A stretch of DNA of 64,000 bases, taken from positions 682,001 through 746,000 of the forward strand of contig JARGXX010000109.1 of the NCBI GenBank assembly GCA_030374765.1. The letters are read 5' to 3'. Position 1 is the first letter of the stretch; each line of letters starts with the position of its first letter. Below the pieces are notes generated by a model. That model was not told the origin of the DNA. It did no database searches and was given only the letters and a program-made list of their open reading frames with translations. The translations under genes and the position numbers were made by a program. This DNA is from Agarophyton chilense (lineage: Eukaryota; Rhodophyta; Florideophyceae; Gracilariales; Gracilariaceae). Below, in pieces: positions 53,814 to 64,000 of the stretch.

Positions 53814-54522
53814 TGTAAGAGACCAGCTTAAAAATGATACTGGGTTGGCGAATTCATACTTTCTTTGATATACGTGAGGCGTGTAAAACGCACGAGTGAA
53901 ACGGGTGCCGCTTCGTGTATATGAACGCAAGCGACGCGCATCGTTCCTACAGTTTCATTCAACTAATGTAGTAATGAAGCTATTATTTGGACGTATCGCT
54001 GTAGAAAGAAGATTGATTTAGAGCCACATATTCAATACAAAACGCAAATGCGTTCTGCGTCGAGTAAGGCGCGCAATTTGGGCCAGCTCGGCGGTATCGG
54101 ACCGGAAGCTGCACAAATTCTCGCGCCGTCCTTCCTCGAAGAATCCTCAAGAAGGAGCAAGTCAGTTGTGAACGCTTCGCCCTCTCCTTTATTTTGGAGT
54201 TGGCGCTCACCTTTGTACCATATGTACTGTGCACAGATGTGAGGGTTACAAATTTTTATCTAAATATAAACGTTGGTGAAAGAATTAGCCCTTCTACAAA
54301 ATAAAGTAATCGGCTCTAATGGGCTTCCGTCGACAACGGGTAGAACTACCTTCCACGTGGCCATCCACTTTATGCGTCGTTTCAAGTTAACTCGCACGTG
54401 AAACATACAAACTCTGCAGAATGCCGCTCATAACTTAATCCATGCCGTAACCTTATATGAGTATCATCGTACTTATACAAAAAAGGATGCATTGGCTCTT
54501 CCAAGGTGTCGAATACTACACA
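53814..54522 (-). mobile_element. 3' LTR of chromovirus D (left limit approximate)
   Basis: The right end ..ACTACACA at 54522 is next to TCCCTTCCATT, which on the - strand is a polypurine tract (AATGGAAGGGA) before TGTGTAG, like the arrangement in element A. The block ending TTGGCGCTCACC is shared with the inserted LTR at 58858-59471. The left end near 53814 (TGTAAGAGACC) is a guess. Confidence 0.5.
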
Positions 54523-54825
54523 TCCCTTCCATTAAGCGCAACGTTTGGGTGACGCAAGCCGTCTTTATATCTTCCGCCTACATGATGCATCGGTCTTTAG
54601 ATCTTTCTTCGTTTCAGCGAACACCTTCCCACTTCAAGTATAACAGGTCGTTTTAAGATCCACACCAGTCTGTTTCTAATCATTCAGCGATGAACTCAAA
54701 TGCTTCGTACGACTCTAACAATACGAATTCGCTACGAGAGGATGCTTAAGAAAGCAATGGTTCAACTCGCAATCCGCTGTTCTTTCTGCGATCCGACTGG
54801 GTGCGGCTGCACTCGTCGGATTTGA

Positions 54826-56390
54826 TTGTCTGCCGTTGCAACTTTCTACTTCAGGCGCTATGACGAACGCGGCTTACGTATCTTCTTTCAGTATCAATCG
54901 AGCTCCATCTCGTCGTACCCAACGCAGTCACCCACATCCAGCCGACTTGCTGGGATGAAGTTCTTTCCACGATGCGAATATTTTCGCTCAAAATCCCTGG
55001 TTTTACCCAGTTTCTCTTCTAGGTAACGCGTTGATCGAACGGTGCTTCATTAGCGGGTACCTTTCAGATGGTCTGCCGCATGTCGCGATTTGAAGTCACG
55101 ATTGGCGTATTCACTGTGCTTTACCGGAGAACGCGGTTACGCAATATACCAATGAAAGCAGGGACGAAGCCCGAACTCGGTTCTCTAAGCTGCTGAACCA
55201 GTGTCTGTGCCGTATTATCAGCACGGTCATTCTCCCGGAAGATATGAACCTGGATACCTGGATGTCCCGTACCAACGGCGAAGGATACTTGTACATCGAC
55301 GCATTATATTAAGTCGATGTCAACGCGTGGTGCAGCGAATGCTCTGTGCGCGACGACGCACTTTGCTTCCGTCGGAAATTGCTTCGAGAGGATTTCCATT
55401 TCCTGCACAAGGGGGATATTCCCTATTGGGGCTATTCTCGTTGGGAACGACGCACTAGATCCCGTTTAGGGTACTTGGTACCGTACCAAATGCTCGACCT
55501 CGATCGAGTTAGGCGGAATGCTCGCGCCGGACACTATGTAGCGAATCCCTAACATTGTGCGGCTATCGAGAGTCCTCGTGGATGTTATGTGGATCTTTCT
55601 TCGGCCATAATTGATACTTGTTATGCCTTGAACGACGACCCGTTCTTAGGGTACTGGACGGTAGTCTTATCCGATTTTATCGCCAAGATGGCATCCTACA
55701 TCTTTCTGGATGCATACGAAACCCTTCATGTGTGGTACATGTCGCAACTAGGCGAGGATATTCGAGACAGTTTGATCTCTTCTTGGTGTTGGGTTCACAT
55801 GCTTATTACGACGAGTTCCTATCCTTTGTGGAGTTGATCGAAAGTACCGAATGGGATGGAGTTTCATTGGAGCAATTATCGAAAAGGCACACAGGTGCGA
55901 CAACAAGATTACTCGCCAGGTCGCACAGCCAATGCTGGAGAATTTGTATAGTACAACCCCTGGACTCGCCAGCTGATCATGTCTGATGAGGCTCGCGATC
56001 TTCGTGCAAATCCCAGGGAACTCCCTTTAAATAAACGTACGGGTTATGTCTGTGAATTGGCACCTTCGGAATTCGTGGATCAAGAGTATGAATGATCTCC
56101 GGGTGCGGGGGCGGATCTCTATTTCGAGGATGAGCCGAAGCTATCCAGTACTGCGCCTGCGGTGGTTACTTCGCCTGGTATGGTTTCTCAGCCCGTTTCA
56201 GCTTCAAGTTCCCAACCTTCGTACTATCATGGGTTCTCCCAGCATCCTAATGATGCGGAGGATCCTTTCTTGGTTCCTTTGAGGTAATTCCTCTTGGATA
56301 CGGGCTTTATCGAAGCCCAGATGCAGGGGGATCGTGATGAGCTTCGTGCCATGCTGCATAATCATACCAATGGGTAACCTTCTTGTTAGG
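54826..56390 (+). mobile_element. Antisense reading-frame region of chromovirus D
   Basis: Protein-like pieces on the strand opposite to pol, for example 55201-55458, 55346-55552, 55589-55837 and 55618-55986. Around 55830-56090 the words IESTEWDGV, GEFVYSTTPG, SDEARDLRANP, RTGYVC and DQEYE match, in order and spacing, IDNTQWDRV, GNWVYYNPF, AQARALIDSP, PTGFIY and DDYEYE of element C. Around 55410-55720 it resembles the first half of the antisense frame of element B. Broken, with many breaks. Confidence 0.55.
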
Positions 56391-56442
56391 GTGGATGATT
56401 TCTAGATCTCATCAACACCCCTGAGGTGACCTCGTAAAACTG

Positions 56443-56883
56443 TTACTTCTGCTTCCGCAACTTCAAGTTTTCGTAAACTAAATGCTTCTTCTCCTTTTCT
56501 CGAGTGTTCTGATCTTCATATTCTTCTTTCATGGTCCTCACTTCCCCTGAAGTGAAACTGAGTTTCCAGTGATACCCCGATAGCGCGTTCAAGAAACCCA
56601 TTACTGCATTCTCAATCTCCACAGCGAGTGAATTTCCAATGCAGCGATGATAACGCCCGACCTGCAAACGCCTAATATGCGTAATAGGCTGCCAAGTATC
56701 TTCTTCCGGAGTTAAACCGTACCAACGGACGCGATACAGTAATTTGTGTGATTCCTCGCCCTCTCCGTGATCTATAATGCGATCCATGACGTAAGCCTTG
56801 GCATTTTCCAACGCATCGGCGGATGGCACGAGACTCCGGTCTACCGGTTTGTATGGTCTGGTACTAGACCGATAGGGTTCCAT
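56443..56883 (-). mobile_element. Element D: chromodomain
   Basis: A frame of 146 residues with YVMDRIIDHGEGEESHKLLY followed by RVRWYGLTPEEDTWQPITHI, a clear chromodomain, then a charged tail. Confidence 0.8.
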
Positions 56884-56949
56884 GCTGGGTGGTTCAACAT
56901 TATCGTTTCTTTGAAAATCCCGAGATTGTACTTGGGAGCTCCCTGTATT

Positions 56950-58857
56950 TTAAGGATTAATCTGAGCAGTGTGCTCGGAAAGCTCAAGGCACTGTTCTGC
57001 AACTTCAGTGCTTCTATCGGCTTCTGATCCCATACTCGTTTGGTCTACGGTTACCCGTTTTTCTTCACGTTCCGTGATCCTTCGGCCCTTCTGAGGGTTC
57101 TCAGGCACACTGGACTTCTTCACTGAAGGTTCGAGCTGAGATTGATCCATTAATACTTTAGATTCATCCTCCTCTCCGCCTTCTTCGCCATTGTTTGTTG
57201 ACAAGCGCGATGGTTCAATGAGTTGTATCCGGGCTGTCGGTTCGCCCTGAACGGGTAACAGTGCGGTAGTAGTCACTTCGGGACCGGATATGACCCGTCC
57301 AAAATAAGAAATATCCGTCTTACCCTCAGGTGCTATAGAGCGCTGGCTCGTGCCATGGGTCGTGTCCCGTTTTTTCGGAGGAATGTCGTCATGGGCAATC
57401 GTGCTTGCGCTCGGTGGGGGATCAAAGACCTTGTCAGCGTCGTGTGCTACTGGCAATGGGCCTTTCTGCGATTCCACGGGTAGCTCCCTATCATGATGTA
57501 CTGCAGCGCTTCTTATCCTAGCTACCTGGACTTGCTTATTGGATTCTGGTGCGGTTTCAAGGCGATTGAGCGAAAACCGTTCGACGTTTTCTCCTATCTT
57601 CAAAGCCACAGTGTCTTCTATAACTTCCATTACCCAAGAGTGTCCGGATGCTACCGACAGCACCTTATAAAGAGGTCCATCCTGCTTTTGAGGTCGTTTC
57701 ACACGAACAAAAACGTATCCTTCTATCTGGAGAGCTGATGCTTGTATTCGACGACGGGCGTCCGGGATACGTTCATAACGAGCTTGAGTTTTTACCAGCT
57801 CCCGAGCCCCTCGCTCTGTTCTTGACTTCAAGTCTTCACTCTATTTTAGATGGTTCTTCGCCAGTATCGGCTTCCCTTCGTCAACTCCGTCCAACCTCAT
57901 AGGTAAGGGCGGAGAGCTATGTGATATCACGATATCGAATGAATTCGTCTTTTTTGTCGTGGGCACCTTCGTCTTGCACGCAGAACAGGGTTTGTCGGTG
58001 TACATGTCTTATGCCTTCGGGAGATCTTCGATGTAGTGCCGAAGAGCGGATAGTAACGTGCGGTTGTAGCTTTTCACTTGACCATTTCACTGAAGGTTGT
58101 AGGCCGTTATAAACAAGTTCTTTATGTCCATTATTCCGCATACATTCTGAAAGAAGATAGCCACAAACTGCTTTCCATTATCTAATAAAAGAATCTCCGG
58201 CGGTCCGTACACACACACCCAGTGTTTTATTAATGCTCGTGGGGTTTTAGAGGCGTTTATACTCTACAATGCTACAGTCCATACAAGTTTCGATAATCGA
58301 CCTGTAATTACCAATAGATAGCGATATCCTCTTTTGGAACGAATTAGCTCTCCAAATATATCGATAGTAACGAACTGTAAAGGTGCCTTCGCCGGAAACA
58401 AGGTCATCTTCTTCCTCTTCTTATAAAGTTTCAAGCGATTCGTCACACACTTTAGGCATGTTCTCAACGTCACATGGCAGTCTATTGCCATTATTGGCCA
58501 ATGGAAGTCCCTTCTAAGAGTCATGAACAATTTCGTTCGCCCTGGGTGTCCAGATAGCTTCGAATAGTGAGCTAAATAGAGTAAACGACACTTCAAAGCG
58601 TGCGGAACCACGAACTGATCATGCTTCTCGACATGTCTGAGTAACCTCGTGAATCGAGCGAATAAAAAAGATCCTCCCCCCAGTTAAGACGAGAGCGTAT
58701 CGCTCCCGAGAACTTTTCTGTGAGTTGCTCCGTAAGAATCTAATTGATCGAGATAAGCTCTAGTTGATCAAGCGGTTCCGTTCCGTGGATGTACATTAGA
58801 GAGTCCAATCGGGAGCAATCTTTTTTCTCTTCTTGATATGCAAGTTGTAGTATCCGC
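56950..58857 (-). mobile_element. Element D: integrase region of pol
   Basis: 58264-58611 holds the zinc-binding end (LSGHPGRTKLF, LRTCLKCVTNRLK) and the first core motif (FVTIDIFGELI). 56950-57831 holds the C-terminal DNA-binding part (QIEGYVFVRVKRPQKQDG) and a long Ser/Glu-rich linker to the chromodomain. Confidence 0.75.
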
Positions 58858-59471
58858 TGTAACGGAGAGAGCAGACACCAGCGACAGCGTTCGGACTGCC
58901 AATGGGTCGCTTGCGGCGAAGGAAAAGGGGTGGTAGAGCTACAACACCAGCGAGATGGAAGTGGGGTGTAAAGCCACTACTCGCCAGCGAGGGTGAACAG
59001 TGCAACTGTAAAACGTTGATGGAACGTACGTACGAGACGGCTCGTGAAGTGGTTGGGGTCTGACTATCTATTATAGCTCGTCCAGATCTCCGGTAAAGGA
59101 ATCCTAAGCGAGGAACAGAATAGTCATGATGCCCCTGTTGTCTCCTTTACTTGGAGTCGGCGCTCACCTCTGGTACACTATATACTGTGTACCAGGGTGA
59201 GTGACCAAATAAATATATAAATAATACCCAGTGGTCAGCCACTTAGCCAAACCACTGTATGGGTATGGTCCCTAATGGACGCTTAGCTACAAAGGGTAGT
59301 AAAGCCCTCCACGTGGATCGCCACTACATGCGCCGTTGCGAATATGGCATTCCCTAGAAAGGGTCGCAACTATGCGCGCGCTGTGGTAAGCCACTCGACC
59401 CATGATGCCAAGTGTACCACTAAGACATTCTGCCTCTAGACATCCTATGCGAGATGCCGCTTCATATCACA
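58858..59471 (-). mobile_element. LTR inserted in pol of element D (solo LTR of a related family; limits approximate)
   Basis: Pol coding of D is readable on both sides (integrase linker up to about 58850, RNase H from about 59480), with a non-coding block between. That block shares with the 3' LTR of D the stretch GGAGTCGGCGCTCACC followed by TATACTGTG and a similar CCACGTGG area. It runs from TGTAACGG (58858) to ATATCACA (59471). No exact target duplication was found. Confidence 0.5.
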
Positions 59472-59479
59472 ATGCTAAT

Positions 59480-60760
59480 GATAACACTCACTTATGAGTT
59501 CCAACCGCGACTTCGCGAAAAACCAACTTATCGGATTCCCCGACATAGTAGAATACTACACAAGTTCCTCGTCATCTTTCCTCATCCCTATGGAGAAACA
59601 GGGTATATCCTCATCGATTTCTCCGTGGGTTTGTCTCAAATTGTCCAATCGCGATAAAACGTCTGCTTGGATGTTAGGTTATCCTTTCTTGGACTTAACT
59701 CCGAAATCGAGTTCTTATAGGCGCAGGCGCCAATGTGTTATTCTTCGAAAGGAGTGCGTTACTAGTACTAAACATCACAAGGATGATTGATCCTAAGGAC
59801 GGTAAAAATTTCTCCCTGCCAGTAGGATTGGAAGGTAGTCAAGGCCCAAACTACTGCAAGTCAATCCTTTTCTGAAATGGAGTAGTTGTTTTCTGAAATG
59901 TTCAGCGTTCTTGAACAGTAAAAAATTGGTTTTACTTGAACGTCCAAATGGGTCTTGAACAAAGCACTCCCTACCTGATACTCACGTGAGTCTGTATTCA
60001 AGTAGTAGGGGAGGTACGGTCCCGCTTCGTGTACCGCCACCGTTTGAGCTTCATGGATTGAAAGCTGATTAGACTTAAATATGTGTCCCAAGTACTTCAC
60101 CGTATTAGCGAACCATTCACACTTCTTTAACTTCAAGGTTATATCGGCTGTCTGTAGAGCTTTGAGGATCTCCTATACATGTTGTAAATGGCTCTCTATG
60201 TCCTGTGAGAAGTTTAGGACGTCATAAAAGTAGACTAGACATGTCTTCTGTTTATACTTGGAGAGTAATATATCCAGAGCGCGCTAGAAAGTCGCGAGGG
60301 CACTGTTTAGTTTAAATGGCATCCGATTGAAACGGTAAATTTAGAGTGGCATACGAATGTAGTCTTCTCCTGGTCTTATTTGGCTACAGGAATCTGCAAA
60401 TAACCAGTGTTGGTGTCAAGTGTGGTGAACACGTTTGTTTCGCCAAGGCTGTCTATGCATTCTTCCATGCGAAGCAGCGGGTACGTATCTCGTATTGTTA
60501 CTGAAATCAGTTTTCTTTAGTCAATACAAATCTTTAAGGAACCGTCGGGTTTCGGTACTAACACCACTGGGGAGGCCCCGGCAGATGGAGCTGCTTCGAT
60601 GACTCCTGCTTCCAACATCTTGGCTACATTTACTTCGTTGAACTGAATAGTTATTGGGCCTCTTCTGTATGGTGGCTGGGTAATGGGACGAAATCCCGGG
60701 CTCACATCGATGTGATGTTTTGTGGCGGAGATCTCTCCTAGCTTGCCACTTCACATAGAG
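59480..60760 (-). mobile_element. Element D: reverse transcriptase and RNase H
   Basis: 60517-60705 has the start of the polymerase domain (SPVVLVPKPDGSLKICID). 59861-60136 has the end of the polymerase and the beginning of RNase H (LKKCEWFANTVKYLGHIF, YYLNTDSREYQVGSALF, SRTLNISENNYS). RNase H-like residues continue to about 59500. Confidence 0.75.
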
Positions 60761-61276
60761 GCATAAGTTTTCAACATTTGATTGATTCTTCCTGGTATTT
60801 CCCCGGAGGGTGAGAAAGAGTGAGCCCCTCTACCAGCTGATACGGGGTTTTCTGCTCTTCTGTCGTTTGCGACGGCTCTCTAGGACCCTCCAGAACATTC
60901 TCTGATTCTTTTGAGAATTTCGTGAGCCCTAGCACTTTTGTTGTGAAAATATGAGTCGGAACCAATATTGTGGGTTGCAGCAGAGCAGCTGGAACATTCT
61001 GATTCTTCCGTAAACGATATTCGTTATCGGTAAATTTACTGACAACTATCGAAAGTACTAGACGGATCAACTTGGACAATTCCATTCGCTGAAATTAATC
61101 CTCAATGCCCGTACATAGTGCATAGCGGTTATGAGCTGTGTTACCACGGGTTTGTGTCGTTCTGTTATGAATTGTACCCAGGTTCGGGATTGAGCCTTTA
61201 ATACTGTAGGCTTCGACACGCGAATCTTCGGTGACGTCCGACCACGATCCAGCTCTTATTTCATTGAGGGCGGAAG

Positions 61277-61627
61277 TCAAGTTGCTGTAGGGACTCTCCG
61301 TTGCGGCCTTCGCACTATTGGCACCGTTGATCCATCGACCAGCGCGACTTGTGTTCCCCCGGTGCGGATTGCTTCAGCGAACTTGTCCCAATAGTCACGT
61401 CCTAGTACAAATGGTGCAGCCAGCGAATTGCCGACAATAAACCTCACTATCACTAAAAAGTGTCCGAGTCGAACAAGCAGCCTCACTGTTCCAAGTGTTC
61501 GCACTGCATTCCTGTTAGCGTCCCGGATATCCGACAGCGGACTGTAGCGGATATGTTCCATATCTGCTGCTGATGTTTCGGAGATACCAATAAAGTTTGG
61601 TCCTCCCCCTGGGTTCAGGACGGCCAA
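61277..61627 (-). mobile_element. Element D: protease region
   Basis: 116-residue frame that aligns with the protease and following linker of elements B and C (VRLGHFLVIVRFIVGNSLAAPFVLG against VRLGSYLVQLEFIVCKSLSAPVILG in C). Confidence 0.7.
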
Positions 61628-62463
61628 GCCGCAAAATAATAACTTCTTCTCCGAGCCAATGTCGGCCTAAACTTTATAGTTCCTCTTTTGCATCATCATA
61701 ATGAAGTTCTTTTGTTTCGACGGACAATCGTAGCTTCGCGATGCGCGTTTACGTTCACAGTCGAACTGTACTCACTCTCCAACGGACGGATTCAATCTGC
61801 TCGATGGAATGTGATGAGTCCTCATCAAGATCTTGAGACTTCAAGTTTGGGAAAAGAGAAGCAAGTTCTCCCTGGTCGGCACTACAGTGCGGCCTAGGAC
61901 CGATCCCCTTGGCGTTACCTCAGTTTGTTTTCCGACTGATTCGTTTCCTTTGCTCTGGGCGCGTTGCTCCTAAATTGCGGGTTTCGCTGCGATGCTTAAG
62001 GGTTCTGAACGACTGGGGCTCTAGATAGACATCTGGGGCTGTAGTTAAGCCATTCTTTTACTCTCCAGTAATTCCCGGCTGGTACTCGGGTTCTATCCTC
62101 CTTTGAGAGGGCTTCATAATTCGTGATAACGCGCCTCAATTATTTAGCAGGAAGTGTGCATTCTGGCGACAGAGGATGACGACCGCAAGAAAGGTAGCAT
62201 ATCAACGCTTCTCAGCGTGTTGCTGTCATCGTCTGGGATCGGTATGCAACTCAAGTGTCCGCCCATCCGGATTTTCCATTCTTGAACCCTCGCTCTGGGT
62301 GAACTTTATATGCAAGATATACTGGGCGTCTGCCCTTCATAGCCATCAAAGCTTCTTCATCCTGTGACTACGAATGAGGTTACTTGTCTGTGGGCACTGA
62401 TGAATGCTGATAATCTATCAAGTAGACAGCATCGTGTTGCGACTGGTCATCAAACCTACTGAA

Positions 62464-63990
62464 CTAGGACTCTTGTGAGGCCACAGGATATTCCAGATGT
62501 AATACATTGGGAGCGGAGTTCGCTGTTCGTTTACCTCGCCCCTCTGACTTGGATGAACCAATTTTTGTGGTGGGACGCGTAACTCCGCGAGCTCTCACCG
62601 CGTCGCTTTCAGCTTTGGCAAACTGAAGCAACTCCAGAAATGAGGTTCTAGCATTCTTCTCTCGAAATCGAGCCACTAAAGACTTGATATTGGGATCTAG
62701 CCCATCGATGAACAACATAACCTTGTATTCGGTTGAGTGAACGTTTCCACAGCGAGTGGTGAGTTTGTTAAGACTCGATCTGTATGATGCTTCTTGTTCA
62801 CCACGTTCCTCGGTGATATCACGAAGATCCAAGATAGCCTGGCGGATTGCTTTGGACGTCGCATAGTCTCGCAGTAAGTACTGTACTGCATACGTTCCAA
62901 ATGGTACACCTCCGTCTGCGGCTGTTAGGGATCCACAAACGTAAAGATATTGATCTGACGCAAAACCTACAAAGAATTATGGCAACGAAACCCAAGCTTG
63001 AGGTTCACTCACTTCTAAGGTATCCGACTCGGCAACAAAACGATTGAGGAACTCGATGACGAGAATGGTGGTTTTGCCACCAAAGAATAGATCTTTCAGT
63101 CCAATCCTAAACCGGTTGATGTGGTCCTTCACTTTACCTGTTTCGCGAAAAGATCGGTTCTTTCCTCTCTTTTGTAGGCGGTAATAACTATAGTCCAGCA
63201 CCTTCTGATATAACGAATTCGTACAAGAAAAAGACTTGAACCGCTTGTACGTAGGGCCTTTCTTCCTTAATAACCAAGAAGAATTGTTCCTCTTCCTTAA
63301 ACGGGAGCTACGATGATCATCACCACAAGAGTCGTCATAAGACGTACCTGACGATTCGAAATCGTCAGAACTGGAGTTCTCATCCTCCGAATCTGACGAA
63401 TTATCACTTATTTCCGGTTTATACTTTCTCTTCTTGCGTCTCTTCAATTTAGTTTTCGATTTTTTCTAGCGATCTTCCCTCAAAAAGGTTTCATTCTCCT
63501 CTATGATGACTGGGGTAGCAGCATTCTGTGCAATCATCGCCGCCTCCAAGCGTTACAAGCGAAGATTCAATCGAATGAGAACTTCTTCTACGTCACGGGT
63601 CAGGCTCGGTGAAGCCTTCGGAGCATTACTATGCCTTTTTATTAACTGGTGTAAGTCCTCTCTCAAAGTTTTCAAATTTACGGAAATTTGTTCCTTCTAT
63701 CCTTGACATGCCAGTAAAACTTGCTCCCGACAAAGGTGCTGGACGTCTTCGGTAATGACTATTATTTGCGATTCTAATCCAATGATCCACACACGGTAGA
63801 AGTTTGACTTAGATCTGAGACGAAGCACCTCAGCGCGTAAATCATCTTCCACCACAGGAATCGTGGCCTTTCGAGTACTACGTCCAGCAGGATCCATAGG
63901 TGCATCTGTTGAAGGCGCAATCGCCAATTCCATGTGTGCAGAGACATCCGAGAGTTCTCTTCCATCAGTTCCAGAGTGAGAGCGGTTCAT
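62464..63990 (-). mobile_element. Element D: gag
   Basis: Three pieces on the - strand: 63697-63990 (N-terminal), 62977-63447 (acidic/Ser-rich linker and gag core, with FLNRFVAESDTLEVSEPQA like FLARFVQEADILGMSEAQA in C) and 62464-62832 (second half of the gag core, FIDGLDPNIKSLVARFREK). The gene probably starts near 63990, just inside the window. Confidence 0.7.
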
Positions 63991-64000
63991 TGCCTGTCGG

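Larger units (their letters stand above)
54523..64000 (-). mobile_element. Chromovirus D (Ty3/gypsy), decayed, running off the right edge
   Basis: Parts on the - strand from right to left: gag (about 62460-63990), protease (61277-61627), reverse transcriptase (about 60140-60760), RNase H (about 59480-60136), integrase (about 56950-58850) and chromodomain (56443-56883), then a + strand antisense region and the 3' LTR. The 5' LTR lies beyond the window. It is much more decayed than B and C, with many breaks, and therefore older. An LTR of its own kind is inserted in pol. Confidence 0.85.

Noticed and set aside
1-64000. CRISPR arrays, bacterial operons, ribosome binding sites or rRNA genes
   Set aside because: None seen; gene structure, signal peptides, TATA boxes and element types are eukaryotic.

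Overview
The window looks like nuclear DNA of a eukaryote with compact, intronless genes and a heavy load of transposable elements. Secreted animal-type haem peroxidases, chromodomain Ty3/gypsy elements and one-exon genes would suit a red alga (florideophyte), but this is an inference: no rRNA, organellar or lineage-specific marker is present. About two thirds of the window is mobile DNA. Host genes occupy only 28.5-30.2 kb and 44.8-48.8 kb.

Layout. 1-24.8 kb is one nested complex. Chromovirus A (Ty3/gypsy, + strand) enters from the left edge. Its pol is split by a 9.4-kb DNA transposon (254-9624) with a Tnp2-like (CACTA/EnSpm-type) transposase, a second divergent gene and GATGTCC-type subterminal repeats. 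The 3' LTR of A is in turn split by chromovirus B (15231-24386, - strand), which has 1179-bp LTRs and a GGTCC target duplication. 24.8-28.4 kb is AT-rich intergenic DNA with a 38-base G run. A secreted haem peroxidase lies at 28497-30173 (+). Intergenic DNA and an LTR-like piece follow. Chromovirus C (33499-42927, + strand, 914-bp LTRs, TGCAC duplication) sits inside the LTR of an older related element E. A second haem peroxidase (44822-46525, -) faces the first tail to tail, and next to it is a secreted glucose/sorbosone-dehydrogenase-like propeller protein (47308-48729, -). 48.8-52.1 kb is AT-rich intergenic DNA. Two dead Tc1/mariner copies in opposite orientation follow (52.1-53.7 kb), then the decayed chromovirus D (about 53.8 kb to past the right edge, - strand), which carries an inserted LTR of its own kind.

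The most unusual pattern is that all four chromoviruses A-D, though diverged and in both orientations, have an extra antisense reading-frame region between the chromodomain and the 3' LTR. The C and D versions, and more weakly B and D, resemble each other in protein sequence, so this looks like an inherited antisense accessory gene rather than chance open frames. The LTRs of A and B also hold tRNA-like (A box/B box) sequences, and B and C share an 18-base primer-binding site.

The three host genes all encode predicted secreted proteins of oxidative chemistry (two peroxidases and a quinoprotein-like sugar dehydrogenase fold). They could act at the cell surface or wall, but nothing in the sequence shows that they act together. 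Everything here was read by eye; no searches were run.
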